In this document: positions 11,502-21,330 of the stretch, one piece after another
How the letters are laid out: every line of letters starts with the position of its first letter
Numbering within the stretch: the first letter of the stretch is position 1
NCBI RefSeq assembly: GCF_902167145.1
Contig: NC_050097.1
Coordinates: forward strand, 167,740,923 to 167,804,922
Origin: Zea mays
Taxonomy: Eukaryota > Streptophyta > Magnoliopsida > Poales > Poaceae
DNA: 64,000 nucleotides
Direction: 5' to 3'
Notes under the pieces: model-generated
The model's input: the letters and a program-made list of their open reading frames with translations, nothing else
What the model was told of the DNA's origin: nothing
The model's database searches: none
Position numbers and translations under genes: made by a program

Positions 11502-12262
11502 ATTAGTGTCGTTAGATGAAAATACGTTTTTTTTTATATTTCAAAGTTTATGGCAGGGAATAACCAAACGAAAGTTGTCCTGATTGGAACGGACAGTTGG
11601 GACCGTGCTGATTGGAACGGACAGTTGGGACGAGATGAGAGGGAGAGGTACTGGTCTACTGGAGGTTAGTTTGTCCTGATGTATGCAGTAGACCAAGAAA
11701 GGGTAGGCACGAAAAGCCCCTACCCACTTCACTGGTCATTCGGAGACGGACGGAGAGGCACTAGCTAGTGTGCAGAGTGCAGTGCAGCTGCTGCGCGTCG
11801 CTGCTCCTGCCTGGGGAACCCAAAAAGATGTTGGAGGGAAGCCCGAAAATCAAAAAGCCATGGACTGGACACAAGCTCGGCCCCTCTCCCTCTCCACGCC
11901 GCGGCAATAAAGAAGCCGCTGTGCAGCATGCGTGTCACACTCTCCCGCTCGTCCCTCCCGCATTCTCTCTCTATCTCTTCGTCTTCCTTTCCTCCTCTCG
12001 AACCCCAATAAAACCTCACTTTCCCTCCTTGCCACTTCGGATTCTCCTCCTCTGCCTTTCGCTTCGTCACTCGCCACGCCACGCCAAAGACCAAGAAAAA
12101 AAAGGACGATTTTTTCCTAGCTGCAACTTCCCTCACGCCATGGAGGAGGAGATGCCGCTGCAGCTGCTCTCCGCTTCCTCCGCCGCCGTCGCTGTCTGAG
12201 CTCCCCCTTCGCTCGATCTCTCCATCGGGCCGGGCCTACCTCTCCTAGCAGTGAATCAAACC
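11502..12262 (+). promoter_or_regulatory. Promoter and leader region of the cyclin gene
   Basis: This is the non-transposon interval between the Copia-0 LTR and the cyclin ATG. A 21-bp sequence starting ATTGGAACGGACAG occurs twice about 30 bp apart (about 11583-11634). From about 11930 it becomes pyrimidine-rich with CT runs, as is common in plant 5' leaders. No convincing TATA box was found, so the transcription start is not placed. An upstream ORF is at 12140-12199. Confidence 0.55.
12140..12199 (+). CDS. Upstream ORF in cyclin leader, 19 aa
   Basis: ATG at 12140 sits in a strong context (GCCATGG, G at +4), with TGA at 12197-12199. It encodes MEEEMPLQLLSASSAAVAV and ends 63 bp before the main ATG. 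If the transcript starts upstream of 12140, scanning ribosomes would meet it first, so it may lower or gate cyclin translation. Whether it is transcribed and translated is inferred. No known conserved uORF peptide family was recognised. Confidence 0.5.
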   Translation: MEEEMPLQLLSASSAAVAV

Positions 12263-13631
12263 ATGGCAGCTTTCGCCGCGCTGTTCGACCCCCTGTACTG
12301 CCCGGAGGAGCACCTCGATCTGTACCGCGACGAACCCGGCGAGGGTGCGGACGAGCAGTGGCCGGGCCAGCACGGACAGCAGGAGCCGGCTGTCCTCGAC
12401 GACGAGCTGCCGGCGCTGTTCGAGGCACACCGGGCCAAGGAGGGGGTGGTGCTGGCGGAGGATGGCGGGTACGGCGGCGCAGCTGGGCGTGAGGCCGCGG
12501 TCGGCTGGGTTTCACGCGCCGCGGCGCGGCTAGGCTTCTCCGCGCTCACCGCCGCGCTCGCCGCCGCCTACCTCGACCGCTGCTTCCTCCCCGGGGGCGC
12601 GCTCCGGCTCGGCGACCAGCCCTGGATGGCGCGCCTAGCCGCCGTCACCTGCTTCGCGCTCGCCGCCAAGGTCGAGGAGACGCGCGTGCCGCCGCTCCTC
12701 GACCTCCAGCTCTACGCCGCCGCTGACGCCGCGGATCCGTACGTATTCGAGGCCAAGACGGTGCGCCGGATGGAGCTGCTCGTGCTCTCCGCGCTTGGGT
12801 GGCGGATGCACCCTGTCACGCCCTTCTCCTACCTCCAGCCCGTCCTCGCCGACGCTGCGACGCGCCTGCGTAGCTGCGAGGGCGTCCTGCTCGCGGTCAT
12901 GGCCGGTGCGTGCTCCTCCATTGTGCGAGTTCCAGATTTCCAGCCAGTGGTAGTGTAGTTGCATTTCCGTGCCAAAGACTTGATTTTTATGTGTTCGAAA
13001 AACATGGCAGACTGGAGGTGGCCTCGGCACCGGCCTTCGGCGTGGGCCGCCGCCGCGTTGCTGATCACAGCCGCCGCCGGCGACGGCGGCGACGGCGACG
13101 GCGACACGGAGCTCCTGGCGCTCATCAATGCCCCCGAGGTCAGCGCAGCACAATGCCATTGCATCAGCACAATACTGTAGGCTGTTGTGAGACTGCGTTG
13201 ATAACCAACCGCTGGACGCGTCGCAGGACAAGACCGCCGAGTGTGCCAAGATCATCTCCGAGGTGACGGGCATGAGCTTCCTCGCCTGCGATGTCGGCGT
13301 GAGCGCCGGAAATAAGCGTAAGCACGCGGCGGCGCAGTTGTACTCGCCGCCGCCGAGCCCGAGCGGCGTGATCGGCGCGCTGTCCTGCTTCAGCTGCGAG
13401 AGCTCGACGTCCGCCACCGCTATGGCTGCGGCGGTCGGCCCGTGGGCGCCGTCGGCGTCCGTGTCCGTGTCGTCCTCTCCAGAGCCACCAGGTCGGGCCC
13501 CCAAGCGCGCAGCGGCGGCGTCGGCGTCGGCGTCGGCGTCAGCCGGGGTCGCGCCACCGGTCCAGGTCCCGCATCAGCTACCCCCCGACGAGGAGAGCCG
13601 CGACGCCTGGCCGTCCACCTGCGCCGCGTGA
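12263..13631 (+). CDS. CYCD3: D-type cyclin, CYCD3-like (join 12263-12905, 13011-13138, 13227-13631)
   Basis: It encodes a predicted 391-aa regulatory partner of cyclin-dependent kinases (CDKA in plants) that promotes G1/S entry by phosphorylating the retinoblastoma-related protein in the nucleus. LYCPE at residues 11-15 is the LxCxE RBR-binding motif of D cyclins. The cyclin box follows: REAAVGWV (76-83), AAYLDRCFLP (101-110), WMARLAAVTCFALAAKVEET (121-140, cyclin signature with conserved K136) and YVFEAKTVRRMELLVLSALGWRMH (160-183). The C-terminal part is Ser/Pro/Ala-rich with SP sites, PEST-like. ATG 12263 is in an ACCATGG context; a GTG four codons upstream was not used. Introns are GT-AG, 105 and 88 bp; exons keep frame. 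GGC/GTC repeats encode GDGGDGDGD and ASASASASA. The D3 subgroup is by similarity from memory; other D groups are possible. Confidence 0.9.
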
Positions 13632-14345
13632 CGCACCGTGCCGGAAACGGTGCCTATGGCGAGACCGCCGTTCGGTGGCGGTGGAGAATGGAGAACAAGG
13701 AGCATCATTGGCTCGCGTCGGTGAGCAGGAGAACGAACTATTTTGCCCATTGCCGTGACAGATGGGGGGCAAGAGAGATAAGAAAAGATGTCCTTGTTTG
13801 CATGCTTATGGCGGGAGTAATGTTTGCATGCTTGTGGCAGCACATTTTGCAATGATGGTTCTCAGAGAACTTAGCTGGAGGTGGAAGATGATTAGCGGAT
13901 AATTTGCCGTCGAGATCGATGGCGATTTAGTATTTGTTGCAACTGTAGTGATGCTAGTTCTTGCCGTGTTCTTGTTGGTTCTTGGCATTGCTTGCTTGGA
14001 AGGGGCCTCCGACCTCCGTTGTCCTGTCTGCTGCAGCGGCCACTACTGTAGCAGCACTGCTCTCGCCCTGTGGCTGCGCCTGCCTCGCGTTTCCCTCCAC
14101 TACTGTCTCGATTTCATTTCCCTCCTCTCTCTCTCTCTTTATCTAGACCTCCCTTCGATGCAAATGCTGCAGCTCCCCGCTACCCCCCACGAAAATGAAA
14201 TGAAATGCAACGCTCGGGAGATGAGCCTCCATTTAATGTCAACCCTGCCTAGTTTTGTGGTACTACTACCAGCTCTTCAAATCTTGTTTCATTGTAACGA
14301 TAAATCAATAAATGTAGCACCCCACATTAAAATCCTTGTTTATTT
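13632..14345 (+). terminator. Cyclin 3' UTR with poly(A) signal
   Basis: It has no coding potential in keeping with a gene and continues the cyclin transcript. AATAAA is at 14307-14312, preceded by T-rich sequence. The cleavage site probably lies shortly after, but is not visible. Confidence 0.5.
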
Positions 14346-15183
14346 GTCCTAGCATGAATTGAATGTTGCTGGGAATGTTGTCTCTGAACTTGAAGAGTGT
14401 ATGTGCTGGGCGTATTAATGAGCGGGGAGGGAGCGAAATTAAAACTATGACACGAGGCAAATGTTTCTTGTGCCATTAGGTCAGCTGTGTTTTGAAAACG
14501 GTGCAAAAAAGTTTTATTAACCAGCTTTTTTGCTTGACTTTAATCTCTACCTGCTTCTATTAATTATACAATGTTTTTGTCTCTATAAATTAAAGGTGCA
14601 GCAGTACAAACAATTTAATCCTCCATACGAAAACGATTCACGCGCTCATACATTTTGAAGTGGCATTAGAGTAGGTCGTGTAAGAGACATGTTCTCTGCA
14701 AAAGGACAGTCTCCTCTTTTTATAACATACTCCCTTAGAGACCTTTTAAGAAATAGAGTATTGAATTGTATATGCCCTTATATCAATCTCAATGAACGTT
14801 TCATTCTCATTTGATGCCGTGAAACACCAACAAATATATGGGGTGGCTAGAATCTTGCTCGTTTATTTGACTCCTCTTGTGGCACCGGGTAAGACCGGAC
14901 GGTCCGACCATGCGGCTCAGATCCACGCCCCAGACAGCCCACAGTTGTAGTATAGATGGTCCGCGATTAGATTAGTTCAGGCGAGAGTCCTTATCCCGCC
15001 TGTACTTATCTGACCAATCGCGTGAGAATATGTTGGGAAGCGTTGCCTGGGAACAGGTCCAAATGTCCCCAATATATATTTTCGCCCAATCAATCAAATG
15101 TTCTATGCGTAGTAGTACCTTAGTCTAGATTAGTGTTGTGTTTTTAAAAATCGGAGACAACAAGATTTGTGTTCGACGGGGGT
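14346..15183. other. Intergenic sequence, unassigned
   Basis: AT-rich in the first half. From about 14885 it holds GC-rich inverted motifs (ACCGGACGGTCCG near 14893) of a kind common in grass transposon ends. No ORF, LTR or TIR pair could be supported. Confidence 0.4.
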
Positions 15184-15800
15184 GTTAGTGTGGACTCACT
15201 CCGAATGGTGAATCGCTGAGACTCAAACGTGGGTAGAGACAGAGGGCTTATACTGGTTCAGGCTCGCGCCCTAGTCTAGTGTAGTGCTGATCGTAGTATT
15301 GCTTGGAGGCGTGGTTACAACTGGTGTGCTTGTGTGTAGATGGAAGGGATCATGCCCTTTTATAGCACAAGGGCAGAACCTTACAGTGGAGACTTGTATT
15401 CTGCTAGCAAGAGCATGGTTCGTTCGCTAGCATGGTTCATTGCTCCTGGATAATGTAGTCCTTCTGACGTCGTCTGTAAGGCCGTGCGTAGCCGTACTCC
15501 CGGCATGGCATACTGCCCGTTCATTTGTCATACGGGGCGTACACCCGGTATGGTGTATCTACTGTGCATTATCCGGTATACGGGTCATTGTAGAAGCTCT
15601 GATGCTGAGAACCCCCATGACCAGGGTCGACTGGACTCTCGAGGCAGTGGGGGCGCACCTAGGACCGTACGTGGGGATGTGCAATCATGTTGATAGCGAC
15701 CTCCTAGCGTGTCCCCGGTCTGCTACACGTATGTCCGGTCGCGGCCTAGAGGTGACACGTCTTGTCACATTTAGCGTGGGCTCGTAGCGCTAAACTTGGA
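15184..15800 (-). repeat. Probable H2 LTR (left end of the old host element)
   Basis: It starts TGTTAGTGTGGAC at 15184. The minus strand carries a strong TATA box (TATAAAAGGG, + positions 15355-15364), as expected of an LTR promoter reading leftwards. H2-type repeats and internal sequence follow to the right. The right boundary is not clear (about 15790-15800), and the partner LTR is outside the window, so it is not confirmed by pairing. Confidence 0.5.
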
Positions 15801-15810
15801 TATCTACCTT

Positions 15811-15969
15811 GCAAACTTGTTCGACGGGGACTTTGTCAGCCGTTTCGTCTCGCAGACTTGCTCGACGGGGACTTGGTCGACCGGTCCGCCTCACCGACTT
15901 GCTCGGTGGCGACTTGGTCGGTCGCTCCGCCTCGCAGACTTGCTCGATGGGGACTTGGTCGGTCGCTCC
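15811..15969. repeat. 41-bp minisatellite in H2, interrupted by Copia-1
   Basis: Four units share the core ACTTGCTCGACGGGGACTTG with variation in the rest. A fifth unit continues at 25140-25185, beyond Copia-1. Restoring the array by removing Copia-1 and one GCTCC duplicate keeps the period. Confidence 0.85.
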
Positions 15970-17244
15970 CGATAGTCGCATAGAGGGGGGTGAATAGGCG
16001 AAACCTGAAATTTATAAACTTTAAACACGTACTAAGGCCGGGGTTAGCGTTAGAATTAAATCGGAGTAAGTAAGATAGTTCTCCTTGCTTAGAGTTGCTC
16101 AATTAATGTGGATAACATTTGGGAGCAAACTCAAATCAATATAAGCAAGGGAACTTTAGAGAGAGGAAAACAAATCAAGTGAGAATCAACAAGTGAACAC
16201 GGTGATTTGTTTTACCGAGGTTCGGTTCCAAAGAACCTAGTCCCCATTGAGGAGGCCACAAAGGCTGGGTCTATTCCAACCCTTTTCCTCTCTCAATCGA
16301 TCACTTAGACCGGTTGAGCTTTCTCCTTAATCACTTAGGTCACTAAGACCCCACAAGGATCACCACACACTTAGGTGTCTCTTGCTAGCTTTACAAAGCA
16401 CTTATGAGAATAAGAATAGAGGAGGAGAAAGCAATCCAAGCAACAAGAGCAACAAAAGAACACAAGTAATCCTCTCTCAAGTCTCCAAGCACTAGCGTTG
16501 ATTTTGGGAGCTTGGAGTGGATTGAATGCTTTGAATGTGTCTTTGGAGTGGTTGCCTTTGCTCTTGCAATGAATGTGATGTTCAGAATACTTGGATGCCA
16601 TTGAAGGAGGTGGTTGGGGGGGGGGTATTTATAGCCTCCAACCACTTCCTACCCATTGGCTGAGTTTGCTGGCGATGAGCACACCAGATAGTCCGGTGGT
16701 GCATCGGACATGTACTGTTCATTGTCCGGTGCGTGCCACGTCAGCACGCCCGTTGGGGTTTGGAGCGGTTGACCGTTGGAACCCTTTGTCCTATAGCTGC
16801 ACCGAACAGTCCGGTGCCACACCGGACATGTCCAGTGTGTTCTGACTTTCAACTCTGACTTCTGACCTGCACTGTTCCCTTTTGCAGTCGACCGTTGATG
16901 CTAGGTTACCGTTGCTCCGTTGGCTCACCAGACATGTCCGTTGCACATCGGACAGTCCGGTGAATTATAGCGGAGCGCGCCTTGGAGAAACCCGAGAGTG
17001 GCTGGTTTGGGTGCTGCTTGGCGTGGGGCACCGGACACTATCCGGTGCGCCACTTGGCAGCACACTCTCAAGTCTTGCTCCAAATATTGTTGAGTCCCCA
17101 ACTTAATTTCTTTCTTGGTTTGTGTTGAACCTTATGCACCTGAGATAAATGACATCTAGGCAAACTAGTTAGTCCACGTGGTTTGTGATGGATGTCAACC
17201 ACCAAAATCGATTATTGGAAATGATTAAGCGCATTTCCCTTTCA
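15970..17244 (-). repeat. Copia-1 3' LTR
   Basis: Ends CGATAGTCGC (first base mutated from T) and CCCTTTCA. The TATAAATA box is on the minus strand at 16626-16633. It is shorter than its partner by about 60 bp because it has fewer palindrome units and lacks a 24-bp tandem duplication. Confidence 0.9.
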
Positions 17245-18062
17245 GTCTCCCCCTTTTTGGTGATTGATGCCAACATAAACCAAAGCAAATATAAAGTGCA
17301 AGAATGTAATTAGATTGCAATTTTGATAGAAGTGCATAAGTCACTTAGAATTTAAACCAATTGAAAGAATTTTTACATATGTAAATGTAAGTGATTGCTT
17401 TCTTCTATTTTTAACATTTTGGACCACATTTGCACCACTTGTTTGTTTTTGCAAATCTTTCGGAAAAATCTTTTCAAATCCTTTTGCAAATAGCCAAAGG
17501 TATAAGAATATGACTGCAATAAGCATTTTTGAGATTTGAAATTCCTCCCCCTGTTTCAAATGCTTTTCCTTTGACTAAATAAAAGCTCCCCCTGAAGAAA
17601 TTCTCCCCTTAGTTTTCAAGAGGGTTTTTGAAAATATCCCCCTTTTTGAAACATATATTAAATGAAATTATACCAATTGAAATTTTGAAAATTTAAAATG
17701 GTGGTGCGGTCCTTTTGCTTTGGGCTTAATACTTTCTCCCCCTTTGGCATTAATCGCCAAAAACAGAGAATTTGAGAGCCCTTTTACTTTCTCTCCCTTT
17801 GGAATAAGGAATATGAGTGAAAGATTATACCAATTGGAGGTTGATGAGTAAGGGCAAAGTATAAATGATACCGACAGAGTTGAGTGGAAGCCTTGCCTTT
17901 GCCGAATACTCCATTTCCCTTTCAATCTAAGACTAAGCATAGAAAATATACTTGAAAACACATTAGTCTTAGCCTTGGCACAAGAAGAGTAAGAAATATG
18001 CATTTGTACTAAATGAAAGAGACATGATCAAAGGTATGTAAATGAGCAATGTGTGCAATGTT
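17245..18062 (-). other. Copia-1 3' non-coding zone with multiple polypurine tracts
   Basis: The PPT beside the LTR is the minus strand of 17245-17262 (AAAAAGGGGGAGAC). Further AGGGGGA/AAGGGGAGA tracts lie near 17543, 17586, 17603, 17638, 17739 and 17791. Sireviruses are known for several PPTs upstream of the 3' LTR. I see no gene. Confidence 0.75.
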
Positions 18063-21000
18063 TCAATCAAAGTTCTGAGAATCAAGTATATTGAGCTCAT
18101 TCCTAAGTTTGCTAAAAGTCTTTTCATCTAATGGTTTGGTAAAGATATCGGCTAATTGGTTGTGTGTGCTAACATAAGCAATTTCGATATCCCCTTTTGT
18201 TGGTGATCTCTCAAAAAGTGATACCGGGTGTCTATGTGCTTAGTGCGGCTGTGTTCAACGGGATTGTCCGCCATGTGGATTGCACTCTCATTGTCACATA
18301 GGAGAGGGACTTTGCTCAACTTGTAGCTATAGTCCCTGAGGGTTTGCCTCATCCAAAGTAATTGCGCACAACAATGACCTGCGACAATATACTCGGCTTC
18401 GGCGGTGGAAAGAGCTATTGAATTTTGTTTCATTGAAGCCCAATACACCAGGGATCTTCCCAGAAATTGACAAGTCCCTGATGTGCTCTTCCTGTCAATT
18501 TTACATCCAGCATAATCGGCATCAGAATACCCAATTAAATCAAAGGTAGATCCCTTGGAGTACCAAAGCCCAAACTTAGGAGTATAAACTAAATATCTCA
18601 TGATTCTTTTCACGTCCCTAAGGTGAACTTCCTTAGGATTTGCCTGGAACCTTGCACACATGCATACAAAAAGCATAATGTCCAGTCGTGAAGCACATAA
18701 ATAGAGTAATGATCCTATCATCGACCGGTATACCTTTTGATCTACAGATTTATCTCCCGTGTCGAGGTTGCGATGACCATTTGTTCCCATGGGAGTCTTG
18801 ATGGGTTTAGCATTCTTCATTCCAAACTTCTTAAGGATGTCTTGAATATACTTAGTTTGGCTGATGAAGGTGCCCTCTTGGAGTTGCTTGATTTCAAATC
18901 CAAGAAAATACTTCAACTCCCCCATCATAGACATCTCGAATTTCTGTATCATAATCCTACTAAACACTTCACAAGAGGACTTGTTAGCAGACCCAAATAT
19001 AATATCATCAACATAAATTTGGCATATAAATAAGTCTTTGGCAATAGTTTTAGTGAAGAGAGTAGGATCAGCTTTACCAACTTTGAAGCCATTACTGATT
19101 AGAAAGTCTCTTAGGCATTCATACCATGCTTTTGGGGGCTTGCTTGAGCCCAGACAGCGCCTTTGAGAGCTTATAAACATGGTTAGGGTACTCACTATCT
19201 TCAAAGCCGGGAGGTTGCTCAACATATACCTCTTCCTTGATAGGGCCATTGAGGAAGGCACTTTTCACGTCCATTTGATATAGCTTAAATCCATGGTAAG
19301 TAGCATAAGCAAGTAATATACGAATTGACTCAAGTCTAGCTACGGGTGCATAGGTTTCATTGAAATCCAAACCTTCGACTTGCGAATAACCTTTGGCAAT
19401 AAGTCGGGCTATGTTCCTAGTCACCACACCATGCTCATCTTGTTTGTTGCGGAATACCCACTTGGTACCTACAACATTTTGATTAGGACGTGGAACTAAA
19501 TGTCATACCTCATTCCTCGTGAAGTTGTTGAGCTCCTCTTGCATAGCCACCACCCAATCCGGATCTCTTAATGCATCCTCTACCCTATATGGCTCAATAG
19601 AAGACACAAAAGTGTAATGTTCAAAAAAATGAGCAACTCGAGATCTAGTGGTTACCCCCTGAGAATGTCACCAATTATGGAGTTGACGGGGTGATCTCTT
19701 TGAATTGCTTGTTGAACTCTTGGGTGTGGCGGTCTTTGATCCTGAATCTCTTGATCATATTCCTTGTCTTCATTATCTTCATCTCCCCCTTGATCAATGT
19801 CCTCCTCTTGAGGTGGCTCATCATCTTGATCTTCATCCTCTTCTTCTTGAGCCTCATCCTCATCTTATGTTGGTGGAGATGCTTGTTTAGAAGATGATGG
19901 TTGATCTTGTGCTTGTGGGAGCTCTTCAAATTCCTTTGGACACACATCCCCAATGGACATGTTCCTTAGTGCGACGCACGGAACCTCTTCTTCATCTAGT
20001 TCATCAAGATCAACTTGCTCTACTTGAGAGCCATTAGTCTCGTCAAACACAATGTCACAAGAAACTTCAACTAACCCAGTGGACTTGTTGAAGACTCTAT
20101 ATGCCCTTGTGTTTGAATCATAACCAAGTAAAAAGCCTTCTACTACTTTAGGAGCAAATTTAGAATTTCTACCTCTTTTAATAAGAATAAAGCATTTGCT
20201 CTCAAAAACTCTAAAATAATAAACATTGGGCTTTTTACCAGTAAGGAGTTCATACGATGTTTTCTTGAGGATTTGGTGTAGGTAGAGTGGGTTGATGGAG
20301 TAGGAGGCGGTGTTAATTGCCTCCGCCCAAAACCGATCCGGAGTCTTGTATTCAGCAAGTATGGTCTTTGCCATATCCAGGAGAGTTCTATTCTTCCTCT
20401 CCACTACACCATTTTGTTGAGGTGTGTAGGGAGAGAGAACTCATGCTTGATGCCCTCCTCCTCAAGAAATCCTTCAATTTGTGAATTCTTGAACTTCGTT
20501 CCACTCTCGCTTCTAATCTTTTTGATTCTCAATCCGAACTCATTTTGAGCTCATCTCAAGAATGTCTTTAGGGTCTCTTGGGTTTGAGATTTTTCCTACA
20601 AAAAGAATACCCAAGTGAAGCGAGAATAGTCATCCATAATTACAAGACAATACTTACTCCCGCCGATGCTTATGTAAGCGATCAGGCCAAATAGATCCAT
20701 GTGGAGTAGCTCGAGCGGCATGTCGGTCGTCATGATGTTCTTGTGTGGATGATGAAATCCAACTTGCTTCCCTGCTTGGCATGCGCTACAAATCTTGTCT
20801 TTCTCAAAATGAACATTTGTTAGTCCTAAAATGTGTTATCCCTTTAGAAGCTTGTGAAGATTCTTCATTCCAACATGGGCAAGTCCGCGATGCCAGAGCC
20901 AGCCCATATTAGTCTTAGCAATTAAGCAAGTGTCTAGTTCAGCCTTGTTATCATTAAAATCAACTAGATATAGCTGACCATCTAACACTCCCTTAAATGC

Positions 21001-21276
21001 TATTGAATCATCACTTCTTCTAAAGACAGTGACACCAATATCAATAAAAAGACAGTTGTAGCCCATTTTACATAATTGTGAAATAGAAAGCAAATTGTAA
21101 TCTAAAGAATCTACAAGAAAAACATTAGAAATGGAATGATCAGGAGATATAGCAATTTTACCCAAACCTTTGACCAAACCTTGATTTTCATCCTCGAATG
21201 TGATAACTTTTTGGGGATCTTCGTTTTTCTCATATGAGGAGAAATCCTTTTCTCCCCTGTCATGTGGTTTGTGCAC
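18063..21276 (-). pseudogene. Copia-1 pol: integrase, RT, RNase H
   Basis: From 5' to 3' on the minus strand: GAG-preintegrase block (LLSISQLCKMGYNCLF, then LWHRGLAHVGMKNLHKLLKG, ending 20836); integrase end with KNRTLLDMAKTILAEYKTPD and FWAEAINTASYSIN (20400-20280); acidic linker; RT with [20 protein letters not shown] (near 19260) and YVDD at 19004-19015; RNase H with STAEAEYIVAGHCCAQLLW and HIDTRYHFLRDH, down to the stop at 18063-18065. Stops and frameshifts occur at about 19866, 19500 and 19130, and near 18200. Confidence 0.85.
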
Positions 21277-21330
21277 CCCCTATCGATTACCCAACTTGAT
21301 CCACTGGATGCATAAACCTATAAAACAAAT

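Noticed and set aside
12251..12262. GTG start four codons before the cyclin ATG
   Set aside because: Eukaryotic initiation at the ACCATGG ATG is far more likely.
12635..13504. 289-codon open frame on the minus strand across the cyclin gene
   Set aside because: It is a shadow of GC-rich cyclin exons and runs through both introns; the + strand has the cyclin box and splice sites.
14885..15180. End of a CACTA-type DNA transposon
   Set aside because: CCGGACGGTCCG-like motifs are suggestive, but no CACTA terminus or 3-bp TSD was found, and similar motifs occur in the Sirevirus LTRs.
15170..15830. 12-bp sequence TGTTCGACGGGG flanking the probable H2 LTR on both sides
   Set aside because: Too long for an LTR TSD, and it belongs to the minisatellite unit on the right side; chance or local duplication cannot be told apart.
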